A stretch of DNA of 64,000 nt from Streptomyces antimycoticus (GTDB taxonomy: Bacteria; Actinomycetota; Actinomycetes; Streptomycetales; Streptomycetaceae), in NCBI RefSeq assembly GCF_005405925.1, contig NZ_BJHV01000001.1, positions 6,324,001 through 6,388,000 on the forward strand. Direction: 5' to 3'. Shown one piece after another: positions 39,243-48,163 of this stretch. A model generated the notes under the pieces. It was not told the origin of the DNA, made no database searches, and saw only the letters and a program-made list of their open reading frames with translations. The position numbers and the translations under genes were made by a program. Position 1 is the first letter of the stretch; the number at the start of each line of letters is the position of its first letter.

Positions 39243-39760
39243 GTGGTCTCACCCACCGTCCGTACGCCGAAGTGGGCCAGTAGTGCGGCGCAGGACAGGC
39301 AGGGTGGGGCGTAGCTGCCGTGCTGGGGGTCGCCGGCCTCGCGGATTCTGCGGGTGGTGAGTTTGGCGTGTTTGAGGGAGCGGCGGGCTTCACCCTGGGT
39401 GAGCGGTTTGCGGGAGGCGCGCTTGGAGCGGCCTGCTTCGACGTTGGCCAGGTGGCGGGAGAGCAGGATCGCTTCGGGGCAGCGGCCGGTGAAACGTTCG
39501 CGCTGGCCGCTGGCGAGTGCGTCGAGGAATTCCTGGACCAGTGGGTGGAGTGTCGGCGGTTGTTCGGCCTTGCCTCCGGTGCAGGTCAGCGTCTCGCCGC
39601 GGACGGACAGCGCGGCCGCGACGGCGGGCAGGATGCCGTCGCGGCGCCGGTTGAGCGGCGGTGGGCCGGCGTCGGGGTCGACGCTGCTCCATCTCAGCCG
39701 GGGGTCGCCGGCCGCGAGAGCGGCGCCGTCGCCGCCTCCGTTGCTCTGCGTGATGTGCAT
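39239..39760 (-). CDS. YwqJ-related deaminase-fold protein (toxin-like)
   Basis: 173 residues. The zinc-dependent deaminase signature is in place: CPEAILLSRHL (C-x-E, around residue 95) and the late PPCLSCAALLAHFG (PCxxC) near the C-terminus, with TGGKAEQPPTLHP before. YwqJ-type deaminases are found as tips of polymorphic toxins and probably deaminate nucleic-acid bases. Here the domain stands alone with no signal peptide or trafficking domain. GGGAGGGA precedes ATG 39760. It is first in an operon with the SUKH-3 gene and is divergent from the WHH/SMI1 gene. Confidence 0.82.
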   Translation of the reverse strand: MHITQSNGGGDGAALAAGDPRLRWSSVDPDAGPPPLNRRRDGILPAVAAALSVRGETLTCTGGKAEQPPTLHPLVQEFLDALASGQRERFTGRCPEAILLSRHLANVEAGRSKRASRKPLTQGEARRSLKHAKLTTRRIREAGDPQHGSYAPPCLSCAALLAHFGVRTVGETT

Positions 39761-39793
39761 GTGGTGGATCCCTCCCTGTGCAATCCCCCGGTT

Positions 39794-39809
39794 GCAATGA
39801 TCAGATTGC
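39794..39809. promoter_or_regulatory. Inverted repeat GCAAT-N6-ATTGC in the divergent promoter
   Basis: GCAAT (39794-39798) and ATTGC (39805-39809) flank GATCAG, itself near-palindromic. A further GCAAT begins at 39780. The 196-base region separates the deaminase/SUKH-3 and WHH/SMI1 units and could coordinate both. Confidence 0.45.
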
Positions 39810-39956
39810 CAAATGCCGCGGGCGCTGCGGTAGTCCGGGCCTGAACGACCTGGTGGGGGCGGAGGCCGTCATGAGGGGGGATGGCCGCCCGGTTCGGCCG
39901 GTTGCGTCACCGCATAGGCTGTGCCCAGTAGCCAGCATCAGCAGGGGGCAACCGCC

Positions 39957-40934
39957 ATGACGACAGGTCGGCTCGGGCAGCATGCCGCGCCACCGAACAC
40001 GGCCTACGCCGGGCAGGTCGTGCACTTCCCGGATCCCGTCCGGGCCGCGCGCCACCCCAAGGGCGTCCGAGTGGACGAACACGGCTTTCCGGACTTTTCG
40101 CCGTATGCGCGTGCGGCCGCCGAAATCGCCGAGCCCCCGGAGGGGTTCGGCGTCGACGAGCTGCGGCTGACGGACTATGTCTCGGCGAACGCGGCGCTGC
40201 ACGCCACCGGCCATGAGCTGTGGAACGGGGCGTCGGCGGTGGCCACACCGCACGGCTGGACCTGGCACCACGTGGTCGGCACCCGCCGGATGGAGCTGGT
40301 TCCGGTCGAGGTCAAGGCGCTGCTGCGGCATCACGGTGGGCTTGCGACGGCGCAGGTCGACCAGGAGAAGCGGGGCACTCGCCCGCTGCAGGAGACCCGG
40401 CCGATCCATGTGGGCCTGCCGTTGAGGGGCATTTCGGTCACCGAGGAGCAGGTGCTCGGTGTCGAGGAGGATCTGGGCTATCGGCTGCCCGAGGCGTACC
40501 GCGCCTTCCTCAAGGCGGCGGGCGGCTGCGCACCGGTCGGCACGGCGCTGGATCCGGAGCTGGGGCTGCTGATCGACCAGCCGTTCTTCACGGTGCGCGA
40601 CGAGGCGGCGGTCAATGACCTCGTCTATATCAACAAGTGTCTGCGGGATCACTTCACCAAGGACTATCTGGGCGTGGGCTTCGTCCAGGGCGGTGTGATC
40701 GCGGTCAAGGTGAAGGGTGACGCGATCGGCTCGGTGTGGTTCTGCGCGTATGACGACGCGCGGGACCGTGACGGCTGGACGGTCCAGGAGCGGGTGGGGC
40801 GGCTGTTGCTGCCGTGCGGCGACGACTTCGACGCCTTCCTGCTCCGGCTGGCGGGCAATCCGCCGGAGCTGGAGACCGTGGCGAACCTGATGGTGGACGG
40901 TGGATTCGCGTACGCCGTCCCGGTGGAGGGGTGA
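39957..40934 (+). CDS. WHH-nuclease-like domain fused to SMI1/KNR4 (SUKH-1) domain
   Basis: 325 residues. The N-terminal part contains GWTWHHVVGTRRMELVPVEV followed by LLRHHGG (about residues 100-130), matching the WHH subtype of HNH/endonuclease-VII toxins. The C-terminal part has the SMI1/KNR4 pattern: SVTEEQVLGVEEDLGYRLPEAYRAFLKAAGG, PFFTVRDEAAVNDLVYINKCLRD, DYLGVGFVQGGVIAVKVKGDAIGSVWFCAYDDAR. Toxin-like and immunity-like folds in one chain suggest self-neutralisation or a regulatory role (inference). GGGGG lies eight bases before ATG 39957. Five bases separate it from the next gene, so they form an operon. Confidence 0.82.
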   Translation: MTTGRLGQHAAPPNTAYAGQVVHFPDPVRAARHPKGVRVDEHGFPDFSPYARAAAEIAEPPEGFGVDELRLTDYVSANAALHATGHELWNGASAVATPHGWTWHHVVGTRRMELVPVEVKALLRHHGGLATAQVDQEKRGTRPLQETRPIHVGLPLRGISVTEEQVLGVEEDLGYRLPEAYRAFLKAAGGCAPVGTALDPELGLLIDQPFFTVRDEAAVNDLVYINKCLRDHFTKDYLGVGFVQGGVIAVKVKGDAIGSVWFCAYDDARDRDGWTVQERVGRLLLPCGDDFDAFLLRLAGNPPELETVANLMVDGGFAYAVPVEG

Positions 40935-40939
40935 GCGCG

Positions 40940-43900
40940 ATGGTGACCTTCGCACAGGCGCAGGAGCGCGCGGAACTCTGGATCAACGGCGATGTCCCGG
41001 CTTATCAGCAGCGCGAGGCGCGGGTCCGGGAGTTCGATCTGGGCTTTGTGGTCTGGGCCGAGGACCGGGCGGACGGGCCGGTCTCGGGCCGGGGGGCCGA
41101 GGGCACGCGGATGGTGATCGCCCGCGACAGCGGCGAGACCACGCTGTGGCCGGGGCTTCCGGTGGGTGAGGTGATCCGCCGTTACGAGGAGCGGTACGGC
41201 ACGACGGACGGCTCTCGTGACCAGTCCACCACTGGCCGGCAGCAGCGCATCGACTTGAACGCGACGTCCTTCCTGCTCACTCCGCCGGAGTGGCTGCAGG
41301 AGGCGGCGGACGCGATGAGCAGCCGGCCCGAGGCGTCGGCGGACCTTCCCGGGCAGCGGCCGGGGGCGGAGCCGGGCGGGGGCGCGCCCGATGCCTCCGC
41401 GCCGGTGTCGGCCTCTTCCGCCGCTTCGGCTCCTCCTGTCCCTTCCACTCCTTCCGCTTCTCCTGCCCCTTCCGCCGCTTCGGCTGCTTCGCCTCCGGAG
41501 GGCGACTGGCCGTCGGCCGGTGGTCCCGGGGCCGGGCCCGGGGTGTCGGCACCCAGGATCTCGGGCGAGGACGACTGGCCGTCGGACGGCGGGTCGCGGA
41601 GCGCCGCGCCGGGTGCGCCGCCTGTTCCGGGTCCGCCTGCTGCGCCTGGGCCCGTTCCGCCCGGACCTGTTCCGGGTGCGCCTGTTCCCGGCGGGCCTGT
41701 TCCGGGTGCGCCGCAGGGGCAGGGCGGGGCTGTGGACGACTGGCCGTCCGACGGTGTCGCGCGCCCGCTCGCGGCCGGCTCGCAGCAGGACGCCCGGTCC
41801 GGCTCCGGTGCCCCGTCCGGCGGTGAGGGCTGGCAGGGCGCGCCGCCTGCGCCCGGTGGGGCCGGCCCCGGTGGGGCGAGCCCGTGGGCGCCGCCCGTGC
41901 CGGACGCCGGTACGCCCTCCTCGGGGGCCAGGCAGGCAACGCGGCCACGCCCGGCGACAGTACGCCGTGGGCCGGTACGGACATCAAGGGCGACGACGAC
42001 CGCTCGGTCGCCCCGCCCGCCACGGTCTTCGCGCCGCCGCTCGCGGGCTCCGACGACGAGGACACTCCGCCGCCGGGTGTACGGCCCGACGCCAAGACCG
42101 AGTTGATGTCCGGCGGCAGTTCGCTGCCGCCCACGGCCATCGCCCCGTCCCTCGACTTCCCGGAGCAGCAGGGCGGCCCCGGTGCCGGTCCGGGTGCCGG
42201 GGCCGACCCGGGCGATATCGCGGACGCCGCCACCCGCAAGGCGGGCGGCGGTGCGATGTCTCCGCCGCCCGGTGCGCCGGGGACGCCCGGCGCCCGGCCG
42301 GGTGCGGACTCCACGCCGCCGCCCGCGCCGTCCGGGCCCGGTGCCCCCGGCGCTCCGGCCGGGGGGTACGTACCGACGCAGCTGGTCTCGCAGCTCGGCC
42401 CCGACGGTCCCGGTGGCGGCCCGCAGCCGCCCGGTCCTCCTGGTCCGCCCGGCCCTCCCGGTGCGCCTGGTGGGCAGGGTGGTGGGCAGACGCCGCCTCC
42501 GCCGGGTGCGCCCGGTACGCCCGGTGGTGGGGTGCATGCCGCCGCGACGATGCTTGCGGGTGGTCCGGGTGTGCCCGGCGGCCAGACGCCGCCCCCGGGT
42601 GCCCCGCAGCCGCCTGGTCCGCCTGGTCCTCCCGGCCCCCCTGGTCCCCCCGGGGTCCCTGGTGCCGGGCAAACGCCCCCTGGTGGGCACGGTGGTGGGC
42701 AGACGCCGCCTCCGCCGGGTGCGCCCGGTACGCCCGGTGGTGGGGTGCACGCGGCCGCGACGATGCTCGCGAGCGGTGGTCAGACCCCGCCCCCCGGCGC
42801 TCCGGGTCAGGGTGCCCCATCCGGCCCGCAGCCGCCCGGCCCACCCGGTGTCCCCGGTGCGGGTGGTCCGCAGCCGCCGCCGCCCCCGCCGGGCGCGGGC
42901 GGGCCGCCGTATCCCGGTGGACCGGGCGCGCCGGGCGCTCCCGGTATGCCTCCGCCCGCCGGTGCCCCGGCCCAGGGCCTGGCCCCGCCGCCGGGTATGC
43001 CCGCTCCAGGGATGGCCGCCCCCGGCGCACCCGTGCCAGGTACGCCTGCCCCAGGGATGCCCGCCCCGGGTACGCCCGCTCCCGGCACGCCCGTGCCGGG
43101 TATGGGGTCGCAGCCCGGCTATGCGTATCCGCCGCCGCCCCCCGGTCAGCCGACCGTGGGTCCGGGCTATATGGCGGTGCTGCGCTACCGCGCGCAGGAC
43201 GGTTCGGAGCAGCAGCTGATCCGCCGTTCGGCGCCCGGCACCCCGCATCCGGAGTGGCAGATCCTGCATGAGTTGCGGGCGATGAACGTGCCGCCGCAGC
43301 AGGTGCTGGAGCTGCACACCGAGTTGGAGTCCTGTGATCTGCCGGGTGGTTACTGCGCCCGGATGATCCGGGAGAGCTGGCCGCAGGTGCGGATCAGCCA
43401 CACCGCTCCGTACGGCCGTGATCACGCGACCCGGCAGCAGGGTGTGCGTCATCTGCTGGAGCACCAGGGCGAGCTGCACCAGGTGGCGGACGGCCCGGCC
43501 CGTCCGGCGCCGAACCGGGTGCCGCTGCCGCATCCCAGCCAGGTGCAGCCGATTCCGCCGGTGCCGCCGGAGGGGCTGGCGCATGAGCTGGGCCAGGCGT
43601 TCGGGCCGCAGGGCATCGTCCGCTTCGACCAGCGCGCGGTGTCGCGGATGGGCGTTCCGGAGGTGGTGGCGCAGACGCTGGTGTGGGCGGGGCTGCCGCT
43701 GGACTTCGGTCCGTTCTTCTGGGCGCAGGCGCAGGCGGGCCGTCCGGTGCCGACGCTGGCGGAGCTGGCGGCGGAGCGTGGGGTGCAGTCCGCGTCGGAC
43801 GCGGGTTCGTACCTGGTCATGGGCAATGACTTCGGCCGTCAGCTGTGTGTGCAGTACGGCACGGCGAACATCGTGGCGGTGCCGTTGGAGGCGACGCCCC

Positions 43901-44127
43901 AGCCGACGCCGCCGCAGTTCGTGAACACCGGGCTGCCGGAGTTCGTGCGCTGCATGGCGCTGCTGGGCCGGATGTGGCGGCTGCGCTACGGGCTGACGCC
44001 GGACCAGGCGGGCCGGTGGACGGTGGACTTCCAGGCGCAGCTCGCGGGTCTGGATCCGGCGGCGTTGTCGGCTCCGGACAATTGGTGGGCGGTGCTGCTG
44101 GAGCAGATGTGGGACGGTCTGTTGTAG
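40940..44127 (+). pseudogene. Large YrhB-like/collagen-like/deaminase/SUKH-4 protein, single-base frameshift
   Basis: About 1,062 residues once the frame is repaired. Residues 1-110 (MVTFAQAQERAELWINGDVP, FDLGFVVWAEDR, TLWPGLPVGEVIRRYEERYG) resemble the YrhB/Imm35-like N-terminal domain. Next come some 600 residues of Pro/Gly/Ala-rich linker with DWPS-type motifs, GPPGPPG collagen-like runs and a duplicated 27-residue block. Then a deaminase-like domain (HPEWQILHELR, TELESCDLPGGYC: HxE and C-x6-C) and a C-terminal SUKH-4-like domain (VLVWAGLPLDFGPFF-type, SYLVMGNDFGRQLCVQYG, PEFVRCMALLGRMW). The frame slips in a G run (41923-41927); one extra G restores SSGGQAGNAATPGDSTPWAG. ATG 40940 has GGAGGG nine bases upstream. 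Probably intact in vivo. Confidence 0.8.
42478..42771 (+). repeat. Duplicated 81-bp block in the linker of the deaminase/SUKH-4 gene
   Basis: 42478-42558 and 42691-42771 are nearly identical in-frame copies, 213 bp apart, each encoding a block that begins GGGQTPPPPGAPGTPGGG and ends in HAAATMLA. Confidence 0.85.
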
Positions 44128-44172
44128 GTCCGTCCGCGCGGCTGTGACCGCGCGCACCGTACGAACGGCGAT

Positions 44173-44220
44173 CGAGGCGCCCGACCCCCGTGACGGGGGC
44201 GGGCGCCTCGTCGTTGTTGT
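44173..44220 (+). terminator. Terminator after the deaminase/SUKH-4 gene
   Basis: CGAGGCGCCCG and CCCCCG pair with CGGGGG and CGGGCGCCTCG (44173-44210) with a single bulged A, followed by TCGTTGTTGT. Confidence 0.85.
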
Positions 44221-44338
44221 CACCGGCGGCGGTCCCGGCCGGAGATATGGGCGGAGTGTCGCGTTATGGGGGATGAGAGGCCATCTATAAAGATGTGCGC
44301 CGAAGCGCGTTGCATACCGGACAAAAGGGGTTCCAAGG

Positions 44339-45262
44339 ATGGGCGCATCGGTGTCACGTCAGGGCTTCACCATCGTCGGCGGACGGGGCCGTGGCTACCG
44401 GCCCGCGCAGGTCGACCACTATGTGGCGGAGCTGTCCGAAACGCGGGACGCGGCGTGGGAGCGCGCCGCGCGCCTCACCGTGCTGGCCAATGAGCTGACC
44501 GCCGAGGCGGAGCGGCTGCGCGAGGTGATCGCCCAACTGGCCCCCCAGACCTATGAGTCGCTCGGCGACCGGGCCCAGCTCATCCTCATGGCGGCCGAGG
44601 AGGAGGTCGTCTGTCTGCGGGCGGCGGCCGAGGCGTCGGCGCAGGAGGAGTGGGAGGCGGCGCAGGTGGTGGCCCGTACGGTGCGGGACGCCGCCCGCGA
44701 CGAGGCCGAGCGGGTCCGCGAGGCCGCCGAGGTGGCGGCGCGCGCCACGTTGGAGTCGGCCCAGGTGGATGTGGACGAGCTGCGGGCCGTCTCGCGTCAG
44801 GACGCCAAGGAGTGGCGGACGCAGGCGCTGGCGGAGCTGAAGGAGATGCGGCAGCGCGCCGCCGGGATCCTGGCCGAGCAGGAGCGGGAGCACGCCGAGC
44901 GGTGGGAGGCGGCGGGCCGTGAACTGGCCGAGCGGGACAACGCGATGACGGCCCGGCTGGCCCAGCTCGAGGAGTACGCCCAGGCGACGCTCGCCGACGC
45001 CAAGCGGGAGTACGGGATGGCCGAGCAGGCCGCGCGGCTGCGGCAGGAGGACGCGCAGGCGCAGGCGGCGGAGATCATCGCGCAGGCGCGGGCCCGCGAG
45101 GAGCGCCTGGCGCGGGAGACGGAGCGGACGCTGCGCGAGCATGTGGAGCGGCGTGAGGAGCTCAAGGCGCATCTGGAGCATGTGCGCGGCAGCCTGGCGG
45201 CGCTGACCGGGAAGCCGGTGGCGGCGGAGGACGCGGCGGCGGCGCCGCGCCCCGAGTCCTGA
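44339..45262 (+). CDS. Long coiled-coil protein, DivIVA/FilP-like
   Basis: 307 residues. Short N-terminal segment RQGFTIVGGRGRGYRPAQVDHYVAELSETRD, similar to the membrane-targeting DivIVA-type start (GYRPAQVD). It is followed by about 240 residues of Ala/Glu/Arg-rich heptads with no helix breakers, a continuous coiled coil. Such proteins in Streptomyces (often labelled cellulose-binding) are usually cytoskeletal or polarity factors. No enzyme domain. ATG 44339 is used; GTG 44351 is possible because AAGG lies very close to the ATG. Convergent with the MFS gene. Confidence 0.82.
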   Translation: MGASVSRQGFTIVGGRGRGYRPAQVDHYVAELSETRDAAWERAARLTVLANELTAEAERLREVIAQLAPQTYESLGDRAQLILMAAEEEVVCLRAAAEASAQEEWEAAQVVARTVRDAARDEAERVREAAEVAARATLESAQVDVDELRAVSRQDAKEWRTQALAELKEMRQRAAGILAEQEREHAERWEAAGRELAERDNAMTARLAQLEEYAQATLADAKREYGMAEQAARLRQEDAQAQAAEIIAQARAREERLARETERTLREHVERREELKAHLEHVRGSLAALTGKPVAAEDAAAAPRPES

Positions 45263-45344
45263 ACGCACCGCCGGGCCGCGAGCATGCGACCGCCCACGGG
45301 GGAGCGGATGCCGTCCGGTCCCGGCTCCGTCCAGTCCGACCCTG

Positions 45345-46820
45345 TCAGGATTCCGTCTCGGCCTCGGCCTCGGTGCGGACCGGGAAGCGGCGCGGGGCGA
45401 GGAACACCAGAACCAGCAGCGCCAGCAGGGCGGCGGTCGCCGAGCCCAGGTAGACGTGGTCGACGGCGGTGTCCACGGCCCGCCGCAGATAGCCGGCCGC
45501 CTGGTCGGTGAGGGCGCCGGGGTGTTCCAGGGCGCGGGAGACCGAGTCCAGGTCGTCGGGCAGCCCCGGCCGGATGGCGTCGGGGGCTTCGGTGAGCCGG
45601 GAGGCGAGGGTCGCGTTGGCGACGGCCCCGAAGAGTGCCGCCCCGAGGCTCTGGCCGACCTGGCGGCAGAAGAGGATCGAGGCGGTGGCGGTGCCGCGCT
45701 CGGCCCATTCGACGGACGACTGCACCCCGATGATCAGCGGCAGTTGGAAGAGCCCGAGGGCGCCCCCGAGCAGCAGCATGATCAGCGCGGGCTGCCAGGC
45801 GGCACCGGGGTAGGGGAGGAGGGGGAAGGCGGCCAGGATCAGTGTGGCGGCGGCCATGCCGGTGATGGCGCAACGCCGGAAGCCGACGCGGTTGTAGACG
45901 CGGCTGCTGAGCGCGGCCGCGATCGGCCAGCTCAGCGTCATCGTGGAGAGCACGAAACCGGCCGGTATCGGTCCGAGTCCCAGCACCGACTGGGCGTAGG
46001 TGGGCAGAAAGACGGTCGGGGCGATCATCAGCAGGCCGAGCGCGGCGAACGCGAGGTTGACCGCCGAGATGGTGCGGCGGCGCCAGACCCAGCCGGGGAT
46101 GATCGGTTCGGCGGCGCGCCGTTCGATCCATACGGTGGCCGCGGCGCAGATGGCGGCGCCGCCGAGCATGGTCAGGGACGGGGCGGACAGCCAGTCCCAG
46201 GCCACCCCGCCCTGGACGAGGGCGGTCAGCAGCAGTCCGCCGGTGAGGAAGACGCCGAGCGCCCCGGCCCAGTCGATCCTGGCGCGGCCCTCCCGGTGCC
46301 GTCGCGGTTCGTGCAGATGGCGGGTGATGAGGAGGAATGCCAGGGCGCCGATCGGCAGGTTGATGAGGAAGATCCAGCGCCAGTCGGCGTATCCGGCGAG
46401 CAGTCCGCCGATCGCGGGGCCCGCGACGGAGGAGAGCGCCCAGACGGAGGAGAGCCTGGCCTGGATCTTCGGGCGCTCCTTGAGCGGGTAGAGGTCGGCG
46501 GCGACGACCTGGATGGTGCCCTGGAGCGCCCCGCCGCCCAGTCCCTGGACGATCCGGAAGGCGATGAGGGAGGCCATGTTCCAGGCGGTGGCGCACAGCA
46601 GTGAGCCGATGAGGAAGACCACGACGCCCGCGAGCAGGATGGGTTTGCGGCCGAAGGTGTCGGAGAGCTTTCCGTACAGCGGCAGGGAGACGGTGACGGC
46701 GAGCAGATAGCCGGAGAAGAGCCAGGAGAAGACGGAGAAGCCGCCGAGGTCGCCGACGATCTGCGGTACGGCGGTGGAGATGATGGTCGAGTCGAGCGCG
46801 GCCAGCGCCATGCCGAGCAT
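45345..46820 (-). CDS. MFS exporter, DHA2 (14-helix) type, N-terminus probably frameshifted
   Basis: 491 residues from the first in-frame ATG, which lies inside the first membrane helix (LMLGMALAALDSTIISTAVP). Motif A GKLSDTFGRKPILL, motif C VWALSSVAGPAIGGLLAG and 13-14 helices identify a drug-efflux type proton antiporter. The natural N-terminus lies in another frame: ATG 46906 begins MDADPRPPAPQP. One missing base in the G run 46850-46854 would join it to PRGRRPVAAALMLGM. A GTG at 46930 with GGGAG upstream is also possible. Divergent from the ABC operon. Confidence 0.88.
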   Translation of the reverse strand: MLGMALAALDSTIISTAVPQIVGDLGGFSVFSWLFSGYLLAVTVSLPLYGKLSDTFGRKPILLAGVVVFLIGSLLCATAWNMASLIAFRIVQGLGGGALQGTIQVVAADLYPLKERPKIQARLSSVWALSSVAGPAIGGLLAGYADWRWIFLINLPIGALAFLLITRHLHEPRRHREGRARIDWAGALGVFLTGGLLLTALVQGGVAWDWLSAPSLTMLGGAAICAAATVWIERRAAEPIIPGWVWRRRTISAVNLAFAALGLLMIAPTVFLPTYAQSVLGLGPIPAGFVLSTMTLSWPIAAALSSRVYNRVGFRRCAITGMAAATLILAAFPLLPYPGAAWQPALIMLLLGGALGLFQLPLIIGVQSSVEWAERGTATASILFCRQVGQSLGAALFGAVANATLASRLTEAPDAIRPGLPDDLDSVSRALEHPGALTDQAAGYLRRAVDTAVDHVYLGSATAALLALLVLVFLAPRRFPVRTEAEAETES

Positions 46821-46979
46821 GAGGGCGGCGGCGACGGGGCGGCGGCCGCGGGGGTGGGGGCGCCGGGGTGCGGCTGGGGTGCGGGTGGCCTCGGGTCAGC
46901 GTCCATCGGCCGTCGTGCGGTGCCGCCCACGGTGGCGCGCTCCCTTCGCCGGTACGCGCCGGCACGTGTCCCTGATGTT

Positions 46980-47000
46980 CGTACGAGGGACTCCCGTACG
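46980..47000. promoter_or_regulatory. 21-bp palindrome upstream of the MFS gene
   Basis: CGTACGAGGGACTCCCGTACG: GGGA-C-TCCC core flanked by CGTACG on the left and GTACG on the right, about 75 bases before the likely MFS start; probable TetR-type operator. Confidence 0.5.
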
Positions 47001-47302
47001 CACGATTCTTGTACGACCCACGATTCCATGGCGGGACAGGCTGGGGGAAGAACGCATCCGGGCTGTCCAGAAGGCCCGGGTTGAGCCTGACGTGGCGGAA
47101 GGGTGCAGTATTTACCCCGAGTCCGGGTCAGCCTCAGGACTCACTCCCCTAGGGGATGCCCACCCTGTACTCCTACTCCCGGTTCGTCCGGGCGGATGAG
47201 GAGCCTGTCGTCCCGGCTTCATAAGGTTGCTACGGGCTGCGCGACCGAGGGGGTGGGGCTAGCCCTACCGCTGAGAGGGAGTCCTTCCCCATCGCGGAGG
47301 TT

Positions 47303-47337
47303 CCCGGATCACGGCAATCTGGATGCCGTGATCGGGG
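47303..47337 (+). promoter_or_regulatory. Stem-loop in the leader of the ABC operon
   Basis: CCCGGATCACGGCA (47303-47316) and TGCCGTGATCGGGG (47324-47337) pair with one mismatch around a seven-base loop, 24 bases before the Shine-Dalgarno GAAGGAG. The 46931-47374 spacer also holds CCCCTAGGGG (47146-47155) and GAGTCC/GGACTC inverted pairs, but no gene. Confidence 0.5.
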
Positions 47338-47374
47338 AGCGACATCGCCGATCAAATATTGAAGGAGAACGAGC

Positions 47375-48163
47375 GTGACAACGGCTGTATCGATTCCCAG
47401 GACCGGGGGCAGCGGAGGACATACGGCCGTCGCCGCCCGTGCACGTCAGGTGCTCAAGGCGTATGGCTCGGGGGAGACCCGGGTGGTCGCGCTGGACCAT
47501 GTGGACGTGGACATCGCCCGTGGGCAGTACACCGCGATCATGGGCCCGTCCGGCTCCGGCAAGTCGACCCTGATGCACTGCCTGGCCGGCCTGGACACCG
47601 TCAGCTCCGGGCAGATCTTCATCGACGAGACCGAGATCACCGGGCTGAAGGACAAGAAGCTCACCAAGCTGCGCCGGGACCGGATCGGCTTCATCTTCCA
47701 GGCGTTCAACCTGCTGCCGACGCTCACCGCGATCGAGAACATCACGCTGCCGATGGACATCGCGGGCCGTAAGCCCGACCGGGCCTGGCTGGACCGGGTG
47801 GTGGAGACCGTGGGCCTGGCCGGCCGGCTCAAGCACCGTCCGAACCAGCTCTCCGGCGGTCAGCAGCAGCGCGTCGCCGTGGCCCGCGCCCTCGCCGCCC
47901 GCCCCGAGATCATCTTCGGTGACGAGCCGACCGGAAACCTGGACTCGCGGGCCGGTGCCGAGGTGCTGGGCTTCCTCAAGCGGTCGGTGGACGAGCTGGG
48001 CCAGACCATCGTGATGGTCACCCATGACCCGGTCGCCGCCTCCTATGCCAACCGTGTGCTGTACCTGGCCGACGGCCGGATCGTCGACGAGATGTACAAC
48101 CCGACGGCCGAGCTGGTCCTGGAGCGCATGAAGCACTTCGACGCGCGGGGACGGGTGTCATGA
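47375..48163 (+). CDS. ABC transporter ATP-binding protein (MacB/LolD type)
   Basis: 262 residues. Walker A GPSGSGKST, Q-loop FIFQAFNLLPTLTAIENI, signature LSGGQQQR, Walker B IIFGDEPTGNLD, His-switch VTHD. This class powers FtsX-type permeases that export lipids, peptides or drugs by mechanical transmission. GAAGGAG lies seven bases before GTG 47375. The stop overlaps the permease ATG (ATGA). Confidence 0.94.
   Translation: MTTAVSIPRTGGSGGHTAVAARARQVLKAYGSGETRVVALDHVDVDIARGQYTAIMGPSGSGKSTLMHCLAGLDTVSSGQIFIDETEITGLKDKKLTKLRRDRIGFIFQAFNLLPTLTAIENITLPMDIAGRKPDRAWLDRVVETVGLAGRLKHRPNQLSGGQQQRVAVARALAARPEIIFGDEPTGNLDSRAGAEVLGFLKRSVDELGQTIVMVTHDPVAASYANRVLYLADGRIVDEMYNPTAELVLERMKHFDARGRVS

Noticed and set aside
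38679..44127. Secreted polymorphic toxin (contact-dependent) locus
   Set aside because: No signal peptides, RHS, WXG100, or pre-toxin domains, and no secretion genes nearby; only the effector and immunity folds are shared.
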